Shown here one piece after another: positions 1 to 9,527 of a stretch of 64,000 nucleotides of DNA. Under the pieces are notes generated by a model that worked only from the letters and a program-made list of their open reading frames with translations, made no database searches and was not told where the DNA came from. Source of the stretch: an uncultured Clostridia bacterium (lineage in GTDB: Bacteria; Bacillota; Clostridia; Lachnospirales; Lachnospiraceae); the NCBI GenBank assembly GCA_947643415.1, contig CANRWA010000012.1, forward strand, positions 17,209-81,208, given 5' to 3'. Positions within the stretch are counted from its first letter, which is position 1. Each line of letters opens with the position of its first letter. The position numbers were made by a program, and so were the translations under genes.

Positions 1-144
1 TGTCTTGCCTGATGGTGAAGTAGCTGTAACCTTTTTCACTTTAACTTTGGCAGATGCTGTCTTTGGTGCCGCTGCAAGCGTTACACCGAAAACCATAGCC
101 AGCGATAATGCACCTGCTAAAGCCTTTGCTGCAAATTTCTTCAT
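1..144 (-). CDS. N-terminus of a secreted/surface protein (partial, runs off the left edge)
   Basis: Reverse strand reads MKKFAAKALAGALSLAMVFGVTLAAAPKTASAKVKVKKVTATSPSG, a typical signal peptide; the + ORF at 5..199 is its antisense. Confidence 0.7.
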   Translation of the reverse strand, partial: MKKFAAKALAGALSLAMVFGVTLAAAPKTASAKVKVKKVTATSPSGKT

Positions 145-337
145 AGAAATAAGCCCTCCCTTTTATAGTTTTGATATGAATTTAAAATTCATTTTATAAC
201 TGTAACACACTTTTTTAATATTCTCAATATAATAGTACTATATTTCACATTTTTCCACATTTTTCACAACAGCATATCTTGTATTCTTCTATTTTTCGTA
301 ATAAAATACATAGTATTAATCTGTATATGAGATAACT

Positions 338-775
338 ATGATAGAGGGTGAGATTTTGAGATCAATTGACAAAGCTTTCTTTATTATATGTCTTGTCCTG
401 ATGGGCGGACTTGCTGTCCTGGCTGTACTGCAGTCCACAGGCACTTTACTTCTGACGGATCTGGGATTTCCCTGTTCTTTCCGTCTTGTCAGTGGATATT
501 ACTGCCCCGGCTGCGGTGGCACTCATGCTGTGTGCGCCCTTGCCGCCGGTGACCTTATCACCTGTGCAAAGGAGCACGCTTTTGTACTGTATGCCACGTT
601 TGGCATCTTTATCTTCCTCCTGTGGAATACTTTCAGCACGGCCTATAACAAAAAAACAGGCAGTGCAAAAATACCTGTGATGCATTTTCACACTGCCTAC
701 ATATATGTCGGCATTGCCATTATATTCATTCAGTGGATCATAAAGAATGCATTTTTAATAATACATTCTTCCTGA
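338..775 (+). CDS. DUF2752-type small membrane protein
   Basis: Sequence CSFRLVSGYYCPGCGGTHAVCALAAGD with flanking TM segments. Confidence 0.75.
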   Translation: MIEGEILRSIDKAFFIICLVLMGGLAVLAVLQSTGTLLLTDLGFPCSFRLVSGYYCPGCGGTHAVCALAAGDLITCAKEHAFVLYATFGIFIFLLWNTFSTAYNKKTGSAKIPVMHFHTAYIYVGIAIIFIQWIIKNAFLIIHSS

Positions 776-1228
776 GATATCTTCATTAAAGAACTGCTGC
801 ATCCATTCCATTACCTGGCGCCTGTCTTCCGGATCAATATATTTGAAAGATTCCAGATTTTCCATCGTCAGATTATCCCAGTTAATGATGGCAATGTAGC
901 CCACCAGCATAAACAGGCTCAGACCAATGCCAATAATACCAAGTCCCATACCAATACCACCCATGATCTTCACGCTCTTATCCCTGCCGCCGATCAATGC
1001 GATAAGACCGAAAACCGCAGCGATCAATGCCGGAACAATGGCAATAACATAGATCCAGCAGCAACAAAGCGATATACCGCCCAGTGCCAGAGAGGCGATC
1101 GCCAGTGCCTTATGTTTCTTTTTCCTGCCATCCGGCGGGTTCGTTGAAAGATCATACTGGGGCTGATACTGAACTGGCTGCGGTGTACCGAAACGATTTG
1201 GTTCCTGATTCTGATTTTCGTTATCCAT
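755..1228 (-). CDS. DUF4190-like membrane protein
   Basis: KALAIASLALGGISLCCC...LIAAVFGLIALIGG pattern; Pro/Gln-rich N-terminus. Confidence 0.65.
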   Translation of the reverse strand: MDNENQNQEPNRFGTPQPVQYQPQYDLSTNPPDGRKKKHKALAIASLALGGISLCCCWIYVIAIVPALIAAVFGLIALIGGRDKSVKIMGGIGMGLGIIGIGLSLFMLVGYIAIINWDNLTMENLESFKYIDPEDRRQVMEWMQQFFNEDISGRMYY

Positions 1229-1244
1229 TATAACCCTCCATTCC

Positions 1245-1547
1245 TTATATCATGCTGCCGATGCCAAGAGCTGCTGTCGTGGCAGTTCCGGAAACTCCTG
1301 ACAGGATCATTATATACATTACCGCCACGGATACCGCCAGGGCAAATCCTACTGCCCCTACCACGATCCCGGCGATGGCAGCATCTTTTTGGTTCGGATT
1401 ATTTGACCGCAGTCCCAATACTCCCAGTACGACGGCAACGATGCCCATAACCAGAGATATATACCAGATACAGCAGCATATGATAGATAATATCGACAAG
1501 ATCAGCGATATGATCGCTGGAATATTGGTTTTATGGTTCTCCTGCAT
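1245..1547 (-). CDS. DUF4190-like small membrane protein
   Basis: MQENHKTNIPAIISLILSILSIICCC...; start moved inside the listed ORF to avoid overlap with thrS. Confidence 0.65.
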   Translation of the reverse strand: MQENHKTNIPAIISLILSILSIICCCIWYISLVMGIVAVVLGVLGLRSNNPNQKDAAIAGIVVGAVGFALAVSVAVMYIMILSGVSGTATTAALGIGSMI

Positions 1548-1548
1548 C

Positions 1549-3513
1549 TTATTTTCCCCCTTCCATTTCCTGTTCTGCTTTACGGATCTCCTTTGTACGG
1601 ATCTCCCGGCAGATATTATCGATAAATGCGGACAGTGGCATCTGTCCTTCATCCCCCTTAAAACGGCTGCGCACAGAGATCACGCCCTCTTCTTCTTCCT
1701 TCTGTCCCACAACGACCATGTAAGGAACCTTCTTTAAACGCGCCTCGCGGATCTTATAGCCAATCTTTTCAGACCGCCTGTCTGTCTCAACACGGATTCC
1801 ATTCGACTTCAGTTCCTCTTCAACCTTCCGGGCATAGTCCAGATACTTTTCAGAAATAGGAAGCACCCTTACCTGTTCCGGCGCCAGCCAGGTTGGGAAA
1901 GCTCCGGCATATTTCTCAATCAGCCAGGCAAGTGTCCTCTCATAACAGCCCATGGAAGTCCTGTGGATAATATAAGGACGGACCTTATTACCATTTTCAT
2001 CAATATAATACATATCAAACTGTTCAGCAAGCAGGGCATCCCACTGGATCGTGATCATAGTATCTTCTTTGCCATACACATTCCGGGCGTTAATATCCAC
2101 CTTGGGCCCATAAAAGGCAGCTTCGCCTACATCCTCTGTAAATGGTATTTCCAATTCCAGCAGGATATTCCGGATATCACCCTCTGTCTTCTCCCAGACT
2201 TCCGGCTCACCGATATATTTTTCCCTGTTATCCGGATCCCATTTGGACAGATGGTAGGTCACATCCTCTTCCACCCCTAACGTCTGCAGGCAATACTGCG
2301 CCAGTGCAATACAGTCTTTAAACTCTTTCACCATCTGGTCTGGCCGCACGATGAGGTGTCCCTCTGAGATGGTAAACTGCCTTACCCTCGTCAGACCATG
2401 CATCTCACCGGAATCCTCATTCCGGAACAGGGTTGATGTCTCACCATAACGGCAGGGCAGGTCGCGGTAGGACTTCTGGCTCGCCTTATATACATAATAT
2501 TGGAACGGACAGGTCATGGGGCGCAGGGCAAATACTTCCTTGTCCTTCTCCTCATCACCCAGTACAAACATTCCCTCTTTATAGTGATCCCAGTGCCCGG
2601 AAAGCTTATAAAGGTCTGATTTGGCCATCAACGGCGTCTTCGTCCTCATATACCCCCGTTTTTCTTCCTCGTCCTCGATCCATCTCTGCAGTGTCTGGAT
2701 GATCTGTACACCCTTTGGCATGAGAAGCGGAAGTCCCTGCCCGATAACATCCACTGTCGTAAAGAGTTCCAGTTCTCTGCCCAGTTTATTGTGATCACGT
2801 TTCTTGATGTCCTCCAGATGCGCAAGATAGGCATCCAGGTCTGCCTTCTTCGTATAGGCCGTTCCATATATACGTGTCAGCATTTTATTTTTTTCATTGC
2901 CTCTCCAGTACGCCCCAGAGGATGAGATTAGTTTAACCGCTTTCAAAGGTTTCGTGCTCATCAGATGTGGCCCTGCACAGAGATCGATAAAATCTCCCTG
3001 CTGGTAGAAGGAGATCTCTGCATCCTCCGGCAGGTCCTCAATAAGTTCCACCTTATATGGTTCCTGGCGCTCCTGCATGAGTTTGACTGCCTCTTCCCTT
3101 GGCAGCGTAAACCGCTCCAGAGAGGCACCCTCCTTAATCACCTTCTTCATTTCTTTCTCAATCTTATCCAGTGCTTCCCGGTCCAGTGGTTCCATGTCAA
3201 AATCATAATAAAATCCATCCTCGATAGAGGGACCGATGGCACACTTTGCCTCTGGATACAGTCTCTTCACTGCCTGTGCCAGCACATGGGATGCCGTATG
3301 GCGGTATGCGGCCTTTCCCGCATCACTGTCAAATGTGAGAAGATTCAGTTCGTGTTCCCCATCCGCCACTGTCCGGAGATCCACCACTTCACCATCTAAT
3401 TGCGCTACACATGCCACCCGCGCCAACCCTTCGCTGATGTCTTTCGCGATATCAATGATGGGCATCGCCTGTGGGTATTCTTTGCATGAGCCATCCTTTA
3501 ATGTCACTTTCAT
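1549..3513 (-). CDS. thrS: threonine--tRNA ligase
   Basis: MKVTLKDGSCKEYP (TGS), HTASHVLAQAVKRLYP, class II motifs, C-terminal anticodon-binding domain; start at internal Met after the T-box. Confidence 0.95.
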   Translation of the reverse strand: MKVTLKDGSCKEYPQAMPIIDIAKDISEGLARVACVAQLDGEVVDLRTVADGEHELNLLTFDSDAGKAAYRHTASHVLAQAVKRLYPEAKCAIGPSIEDGFYYDFDMEPLDREALDKIEKEMKKVIKEGASLERFTLPREEAVKLMQERQEPYKVELIEDLPEDAEISFYQQGDFIDLCAGPHLMSTKPLKAVKLISSSGAYWRGNEKNKMLTRIYGTAYTKKADLDAYLAHLEDIKKRDHNKLGRELELFTTVDVIGQGLPLLMPKGVQIIQTLQRWIEDEEEKRGYMRTKTPLMAKSDLYKLSGHWDHYKEGMFVLGDEEKDKEVFALRPMTCPFQYYVYKASQKSYRDLPCRYGETSTLFRNEDSGEMHGLTRVRQFTISEGHLIVRPDQMVKEFKDCIALAQYCLQTLGVEEDVTYHLSKWDPDNREKYIGEPEVWEKTEGDIRNILLELEIPFTEDVGEAAFYGPKVDINARNVYGKEDTMITIQWDALLAEQFDMYYIDENGNKVRPYIIHRTSMGCYERTLAWLIEKYAGAFPTWLAPEQVRVLPISEKYLDYARKVEEELKSNGIRVETDRRSEKIGYKIREARLKKVPYMVVVGQKEEEEGVISVRSRFKGDEGQMPLSAFIDNICREIRTKEIRKAEQEMEGGK

Positions 3514-3527
3514 TGCCTGCTTCCTTC

Positions 3528-3800
3528 CTTTCTCTATAATAATAAAGTCCCGTCCCCCTACACGCTCTGTGTAAGAAGGGACGAGACTGTAAAAATCTCG
3601 CGGTTCCACCCTTATTGGTGCCATTCATAACATCAGCACCCGGCTTCATTCTGACGGTAACGGCGTCCACCGGACCGGATTAGGGCCACTCCGAGGTAGT
3701 GTTCAAACGTTTCCCATGAAAGCACTTCCAGCATCTGTGCCTCTCTCTGGCATGTTCCGCGTCCTACTCGTCTCATCTGCGTGTTATTGCTATTATAGTA
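3528..3800 (-). promoter_or_regulatory. T-box leader upstream of thrS
   Basis: Minus strand AGGGTGGAACCGCG antiterminator motif (about 3599-3612) followed by a GTCTCGTCCC...GGGGACGGGACTTTATTATTAT terminator. Confidence 0.9.
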
Positions 3801-3939
3801 TCTGGACCGTGAAAAGTCAACTGCCAGATTTCCCTATTTCATCATTGCACAACTTTTCTTTTTACGTTATACTTAGCTCAACGGCGGGTCCGAATTGACG
3901 ATCCCATTAACAACAATTACATGCTATAAGGAGAACTAC

Positions 3940-4611
3940 ATGAAAGAAAACAATTTGCCAGAAATGTATGAAAAAGATGATGTGGAAGCCATAGATAGAC
4001 ATATCACAAAATATTTTGGGAAATACGACAGTGTATTCCATGAAATCGCCTCCCCTGATATTCATGTGGATATCTGCATCATCCCTCCCCATGATGATCA
4101 GGATTACTACATTCTGACTACAATGGGGATGGGAGCACATCAGATGAATGTACCGGAAGAGCTCGCAGAGTACCATTTGGAACGGGCAGAGCTTATGATC
4201 GCCCTGCCTTCTTACTGGAAGCTGGATCAGGAATCTATGCAGGATGAGCGGTGGTATTGGCCCATCCGCCTGCTGAAAAGCACTGCCCGCCTGCCTGGGG
4301 AATACGATACCTGGCTGGGCTGGGGACATACTGTGGCAGCGAGTGAAGGCGAAACCTATGCAGATAATACCGATCTCTGCGGCGTGCTGCTTCTGGATCA
4401 GATCCCTGGCGGCGAAGATGCCAGTGTCTGCAGGCTCTCTGGTGGCGATGAAGTAAATTTTTACCAGTTAATCCCACTGTACGGCGAAGAGATGGACTAT
4501 AAATGTGATAATAATGCGGAAGCCCTGCTGGATCTGTTCGATGGCCTCAGTTTTGTTGTTGATATCAACCGCCCAAATGTAATAGAGCAAAAAAATGGAG
4601 GATTAACATGA
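3940..4611 (+). CDS. suppressor-of-fused (SUFU) domain protein
   Basis: YDSVFHEIASPDIHVDICIIPPHDDQDYYILTTMGMGAHQMNVP...ELMIALP... Confidence 0.8.
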   Translation: MKENNLPEMYEKDDVEAIDRHITKYFGKYDSVFHEIASPDIHVDICIIPPHDDQDYYILTTMGMGAHQMNVPEELAEYHLERAELMIALPSYWKLDQESMQDERWYWPIRLLKSTARLPGEYDTWLGWGHTVAASEGETYADNTDLCGVLLLDQIPGGEDASVCRLSGGDEVNFYQLIPLYGEEMDYKCDNNAEALLDLFDGLSFVVDINRPNVIEQKNGGLT

Positions 4612-5246
4612 ACATTATTAAACCAAGCGTAGAGATCATTGATATGGATGACTACGGCAATATCATTAAGAAAATAGAAAAGATCGGACGTGTCTGTTAC
4701 AAGAGTGAGTCAAACATCTCTGACGGTTCTGCAGAACGTTTTATCTCGAATATCCTGAAACGGGGACATGAATCGGTGATCGAGCATGAATCCATCACCG
4801 TCCGGATGGTCTGTGACCGCGGCATCACACATGAGATCGTCCGCCACAGGATCGCCAGTTACAGCCAGGAAAGTACCCGTTACTGCAACTACACAAATGA
4901 CAAGTTTGGTAACCAGATCACAGTGATCGATCTCGCCAGCGGCTTTCAATATAATCTGGATGATGACAAAGACCTCGCACTCTACAAGGTATGGACCGAA
5001 GCCATGGAAAATGCCGAAAAGTCTTACTTTAAGATGCTGGAGCTGGGAGCCACGCCACAGGAAGCACGGTCCGTCCTCCCCAACAGCCTGAAGACAGAGA
5101 TCATTGTCACCATGAATCTTCGCTCCTGGAGGAATTTCTTCCGTCTGCGCTGTGATTCCCACGCACATCCCCAGATGCGCGAAGTGGCAGGAATCGCCCT
5201 GGAAGTATTTAAGGAGCGGCTGCCAATATTTTTCTCCGACCTTTGA
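4608..5246 (+). CDS. thyX: FAD-dependent thymidylate synthase
   Basis: HESVIEHESITVRMVCDRGITHEIVRHRIASYSQESTRYCNY, the ThyX RHR...S motif. Confidence 0.93.
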   Translation: MNIIKPSVEIIDMDDYGNIIKKIEKIGRVCYKSESNISDGSAERFISNILKRGHESVIEHESITVRMVCDRGITHEIVRHRIASYSQESTRYCNYTNDKFGNQITVIDLASGFQYNLDDDKDLALYKVWTEAMENAEKSYFKMLELGATPQEARSVLPNSLKTEIIVTMNLRSWRNFFRLRCDSHAHPQMREVAGIALEVFKERLPIFFSDL

Positions 5247-5286
5247 TCCGGCCGGTTCTGGTTTCAGGAAAGATTGTGTCTGTATA

Positions 5287-5308
5287 GGGCTGCACTGCAG
5301 CCCTTTTT
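5287..5308 (+). terminator. intrinsic terminator after thyX
   Basis: GGGCTGCACTGCAGCCCTTTTT. Confidence 0.7.
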
Positions 5309-6527
5309 ATATCTCCCTTGTCAGGATTTGGCTATTCTTTACAAAATCTTCCACTGTCTCATATCCAAGCCTCTGGATCAGATCCATGGCATAGGGATTC
5401 TCACCCGGTGTCCGATATGGTGCCTCTTCTACATAATGGTCCACGCATTCTGTCCCCTTATCCTTATCAAGATTTCTTTTCGGACCGCCGACGCATCCGC
5501 CCTCACATGCCATTCCCTCAAAGAAATTCCCTCTCACATTTCCCTCCAGTATATCCTGCAGCATTGCTTTACAGTCCGGCACACCACAGGCACAGACTGG
5601 TTGAAGCGTCCGTTCTTCATCAATGCTATGAACACATTCACTCACCGCGCGGCTGACGCCGCCAGTCCGGGCATACATCCTTCCTGCTGCCGCTGAATGT
5701 TCATGTTCATCCTCTGACATGGCAGAAAAATCAATCTCCAATGCCTCCCATATATCCTGCAGTTCCTCAAAAGTCAGGACACAGTCAATGGCTCCCTCCA
5801 ATCCCGGCTCCCGGATCTCTGCTTTCTTCGCCATACATGGACCAACAAAGATAGTCTTACAGCCCTCATGCAGTTCTTTGGCGATCCGGCCGCAGGCAAT
5901 CATCGGCGACACGGATGCTGGGAGATGTCCGGCAATCTTCTGAAAATCTTTCCGTATCATAGAGATCCAGATGGGACAACAGCAGCTAGTGAGCTGAAAA
6001 CCATCCTCTGATTCTGTATTGGAACAGAATTCCAGTGCTTCTTTTAGTGTCAGGATATCCGCAAAGGCTGCCACCTCGATCATCCCAGCCGCCCCCAGTC
6101 CCTTCAGGGCATCCCTCAGCCGTCCCGGCGTGGCTGCTTCACCAAACTGCCCGATATAGGCCGGAGCCATCAACACATAGACCGGCGTCTCCGAATTTTT
6201 CAGAAGATCCACTGCCTTAACTGCATCCTTGCTGAAAGTCAGGTTCTTGTTCTCGCATGCCTCAATGCAGGCGGCACATCCAGTACAGCGCTCTGGATTG
6301 AGAACCGCTTTCCCATCCTTCACTTCCAGTGCCTGGAACATACATGCCGCCACACATCTGGCATCGGTACAGTCACAGGGGTCATCCTTCCAGACCAGGG
6401 GATATTTCTCCGGATGCAGCAGGCAGTCCAGCTTCTTTCTTGATGATATGTCTTTTGTTTTCTTCCCCTTCAGTTTATCCTTCAAAACGTGTTTATATAG
6501 TTCTTCAAAAGTCATAGTTTCCTCCAT
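5307..6527 (-). CDS. monomeric [FeFe] hydrogenase with 2x[4Fe-4S] ferredoxin domain, TSCCCP variant
   Basis: Ferredoxin Cys sets; H-cluster motifs TSCCCPIW, PCMAKKAE, EGMACEGGCVGG. Confidence 0.88.
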   Translation of the reverse strand: MEETMTFEELYKHVLKDKLKGKKTKDISSRKKLDCLLHPEKYPLVWKDDPCDCTDARCVAACMFQALEVKDGKAVLNPERCTGCAACIEACENKNLTFSKDAVKAVDLLKNSETPVYVLMAPAYIGQFGEAATPGRLRDALKGLGAAGMIEVAAFADILTLKEALEFCSNTESEDGFQLTSCCCPIWISMIRKDFQKIAGHLPASVSPMIACGRIAKELHEGCKTIFVGPCMAKKAEIREPGLEGAIDCVLTFEELQDIWEALEIDFSAMSEDEHEHSAAAGRMYARTGGVSRAVSECVHSIDEERTLQPVCACGVPDCKAMLQDILEGNVRGNFFEGMACEGGCVGGPKRNLDKDKGTECVDHYVEEAPYRTPGENPYAMDLIQRLGYETVEDFVKNSQILTREI

Positions 6528-6580
6528 TCATATCCACATTTACATGCCACTATATGAAAGTATGGAGAAAAACAGACATT

Positions 6581-7975
6581 TTATGCAAAATATTCCAGAA
6601 GTTCCCTTATATGTCTCACGCCGATCAGCTTCATTCCACTCACATCAAGATTCCCGGCTTTCAATATAGAACGCTGGTTACTCTCTGGCAGGATACAGGT
6701 ATCATACCCCGTTTTGACAGCCTCTGCCACCCGGCGTTCTGCCTGTGATACTGCCCTGACTTCTCCCACCAGCCCTACTTCACCAAAAAGAACCGTCCTG
6801 CTCCCCAGCACCCTGCCATGATGGCTGGAAAACAATGCCGCCACCAGGGCCAGATCCAGAGCCGGTTCTACCACACGCATCCCGCCTGCCACATTGACAT
6901 AGGCATCACAGTCCCCCAGCCGGATTCCAAGACGTTTTTCCAGCACTGCCATCAAAAGGTTTACCCTGTTATAATCAGTGCCCACGGCAGTCCTCCTCGG
7001 CATAGGGAAACTGGTCTGGCAGACAAGGGCCTGCACTTCAATGAGAAATGGCCTTGATCCCTCCATCGTACAGACAACGACAGAGCCCGCCTCATTTTCC
7101 AGCCTTCCCTGCATCATATATTCCGATGGATTCGGCACCTCCACCAGTCCCCTTCCCCGCATCTCAAAAACACCTACTTCATTTGTAGACCCAAAACGGT
7201 TCTTCACCCCCCGGAGCATACGGTACATCGCCGTCTTATCCCCCTCAAAGTAAAGCACTGTATCCACCATATGTTCCAGCATTCGGGGGCCTGCCACATT
7301 CCCCTCTTTCGTCACATGTCCCACGATAAATATTGTAATATTTCTGTTCTTCGCCAGATGCAGCAAGGTCCCGGTGATCTCCCTCACCTGGCTGACACTC
7401 CCCGGTGCTGCATCCACATTTTCATCATATACGGTCTGGATGGAATCTACGATCATAACTTCCGGCGACAGTTGCCCTACAGCGTCCAATATCGTACCCA
7501 TACATGTCTCTGAATACAGATACAGATCGTCGGTAAAGGTGCCAATACGCTCTGCCCGCATCTTGATCTGTCTGGCAGATTCTTCCCCCGACACATACAG
7601 GACTTTCATTTTCTTCGCTGCCAGAAGCTGGCAGGTCTGCAGCAGCAGCGTGGACTTGCCGATACCCGGATCTCCCCCCACAAGGATCAGTGATCCAGGT
7701 ACGATTCCTCCCCCCAACACACGGTCCAGCTCCTTCATCCCAGTCTCATGGCGGCACTCCTCCTGAGTCTCGATCTCATTGATCTTCGCAGGGGCAGTTG
7801 TTCCCGTTATGGTACTCCCACCCCTTGTAAATGCTGCTTTCGCTCTCTTCCCCTTTCCGCCTGACGGTGCTTCCACCAGTGTGTTCCATTCATGGCAGCC
7901 AGGACACTGCCCCTGCCATTTGGACATCTCATAACCACATTCCCTGCAGAAAAATAATGTTTTTTCTTTTGCCAC
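6581..7975 (-). CDS. radA: DNA repair protein RadA (Sms)
   Basis: CRECGYEMSKWQGQCPGCHEWNTL zinc finger, GGDPGIGKSTLLLQ Walker A, KNRFGSTNEVGVFEM. Confidence 0.95.
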   Translation of the reverse strand: MAKEKTLFFCRECGYEMSKWQGQCPGCHEWNTLVEAPSGGKGKRAKAAFTRGGSTITGTTAPAKINEIETQEECRHETGMKELDRVLGGGIVPGSLILVGGDPGIGKSTLLLQTCQLLAAKKMKVLYVSGEESARQIKMRAERIGTFTDDLYLYSETCMGTILDAVGQLSPEVMIVDSIQTVYDENVDAAPGSVSQVREITGTLLHLAKNRNITIFIVGHVTKEGNVAGPRMLEHMVDTVLYFEGDKTAMYRMLRGVKNRFGSTNEVGVFEMRGRGLVEVPNPSEYMMQGRLENEAGSVVVCTMEGSRPFLIEVQALVCQTSFPMPRRTAVGTDYNRVNLLMAVLEKRLGIRLGDCDAYVNVAGGMRVVEPALDLALVAALFSSHHGRVLGSRTVLFGEVGLVGEVRAVSQAERRVAEAVKTGYDTCILPESNQRSILKAGNLDVSGMKLIGVRHIRELLEYFA

Positions 7976-7998
7976 AATATCCCTCTTTTCTATTCTTA

Positions 7999-8155
7999 GG
8001 AACTGTAAATAAATAACTTTTAAATAGTGCGCAGGATTTTTCTTCGAGAGTGTTACTCAAAAATCAGGCGCATAGTGGGCTATGTAACTGATTTTTGGGT
8101 AGCACTGTTCGGAGAAAAAGACAAGCAGTATTAAAAGTTATTTATTTACAGTTCC
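7999..8155. mobile_element. 157-bp full-length imperfect palindrome, MITE-like
   Basis: Identical 25-bp termini GGAACTGTAAATAAATAACTTTTAA (7999-8023) and its reverse complement (8131-8155); the interior is also palindromic (ACTCAAAAATCAG...CTGATTTTTGGGT). Confidence 0.75.
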
Positions 8156-8318
8156 TTAATATAAACTCCTCTGCCAGACTGCTATGGAAACAATATTAGA
8201 ATAGATTTGGCATAAAAGCAACATAAAGAGGAAAAATATTTCTTTCTTATGTGATTTTTTCCCCCGCCCATCTGTTAATATAATAGAAAGGCCTTTCAGA
8301 AAAAAGGGGGATAACACC

Positions 8319-8810
8319 GTGGAACAATCTGTTTATATAAGGGCAGTGGATACTTATGCCAATACCCTGTACCGCATTGCCTGCACATACTGCCGGCACC
8401 ACGCAGATGCAGAGGATATCGTGCAGACTGCCTTTATGAAATTATATCAGACTGACACAACGTTTCAGGATGAGGAACATATGAAAAAATGGCTGATCCG
8501 GGTGACTGCCAATGAAGCAAAGAATCTATGTACCTCATTCTGGAAGAAGAACGTGGTTCCGCTGGAAACCTCTATGACAGACCAGCCTTATGATTTTCCC
8601 ATTCCTGAGAGCAGTGATCTGTATGATGCCGTGATGAAACTGCCAGATAAGTACAAGATCGTAATACATCTGTATTACTATGAAGATTATTCTGTAAAAG
8701 AGATCGCAGAGATCCTGCAGTTAAAGGAGACGACCGTACAAACCCAGCTTATGCGGGCAAGGAAAAAGTTAAAGACAAGATTAAAGGAGGTTTGGCAGGA
8801 TGGACAGTAA
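8319..8810 (+). CDS. ECF-family RNA polymerase sigma factor
   Basis: CRHHADAEDIVQTAFMKLYQ sigma2; IHLYYYEDYSVKEIAEILQLKETTVQTQLMRARKKLK sigma4. Confidence 0.9.
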   Translation: MEQSVYIRAVDTYANTLYRIACTYCRHHADAEDIVQTAFMKLYQTDTTFQDEEHMKKWLIRVTANEAKNLCTSFWKKNVVPLETSMTDQPYDFPIPESSDLYDAVMKLPDKYKIVIHLYYYEDYSVKEIAEILQLKETTVQTQLMRARKKLKTRLKEVWQDGQ

Positions 8811-9435
8811 ACAATTTTATAAAGAGACATTTGACTCCATACAGATGTCCGAAGAGTCAATAAGAAAGGTGAAGAATATGAGTGAAAATAATAAGAAAAA
8901 AAGACGATTAAAAAATGGTTTCCGCGCTGCCATCGCAGCAGCATCCCTGGCGGCAGTGTTTGCCATCGGAAATGCCGCTGTATATGCCGCTACCGGAAGC
9001 TCCCTTGTAGAAAAAGCAGCAGAAAAGATCTCTGTCTATATCAATGGTGAAAAGGCAGATGTGGACAGTATCACCAAAGGGAAAGATGAAAACGGCAATG
9101 ATTATTACGAAATCAAACTGGATGAAAACAAGGATCATTCTGCCGAGATCCAGGTCGAAGAAAATATGACGGGAGAACTGAAAAATAATTCTTCCGGCAT
9201 GGATATTCCCAGCACCAGATTGCAAAAAGACGGCAAAAAAACCTATCTTCTTGTCGGTGGTGAGGAGGAAGATAAAAATATAGTGGATATCACAAAAGAC
9301 TTTCAGGATGGTAAAGCAGAGGGGAGTGTCATATATAATGGGATCCCTTATCTCTACAAGGTATCCGGAACAGCAGAAAAACATAACATAACCATCGAAA
9401 CCCTTCCTGTTGGATATACCGAAAAAAAGGGCTGA
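8800..9435 (+). CDS. membrane-anchored protein, likely cognate anti-sigma/regulator
   Basis: Overlaps the sigma gene; cytosolic N-terminus, one TM (AAIAAASLAAVFAIGNAAVYAA), extracytoplasmic domain. Confidence 0.65.
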   Translation: MDSKQFYKETFDSIQMSEESIRKVKNMSENNKKKRRLKNGFRAAIAAASLAAVFAIGNAAVYAATGSSLVEKAAEKISVYINGEKADVDSITKGKDENGNDYYEIKLDENKDHSAEIQVEENMTGELKNNSSGMDIPSTRLQKDGKKTYLLVGGEEEDKNIVDITKDFQDGKAEGSVIYNGIPYLYKVSGTAEKHNITIETLPVGYTEKKG

Positions 9436-9512
9436 CTGAGAACCGCAGCCCTCCAAGAATTGCTTATGGCAATTCTTGCTCCGCACATGGCGAACTTTCC
9501 TATAAGATGAAA
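9429..9512 (+). repeat. two-hairpin intergenic repeat, copy A
   Basis: GGGCTGACTGAGAACCGCAGCCCTCCAAGAATTGCTTATGGCAATTCTTGCTCCGCACATGG; shared with 54034 and 54120. Confidence 0.8.
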
Positions 9513-9527
9513 ACAGGGGAGACGTCC

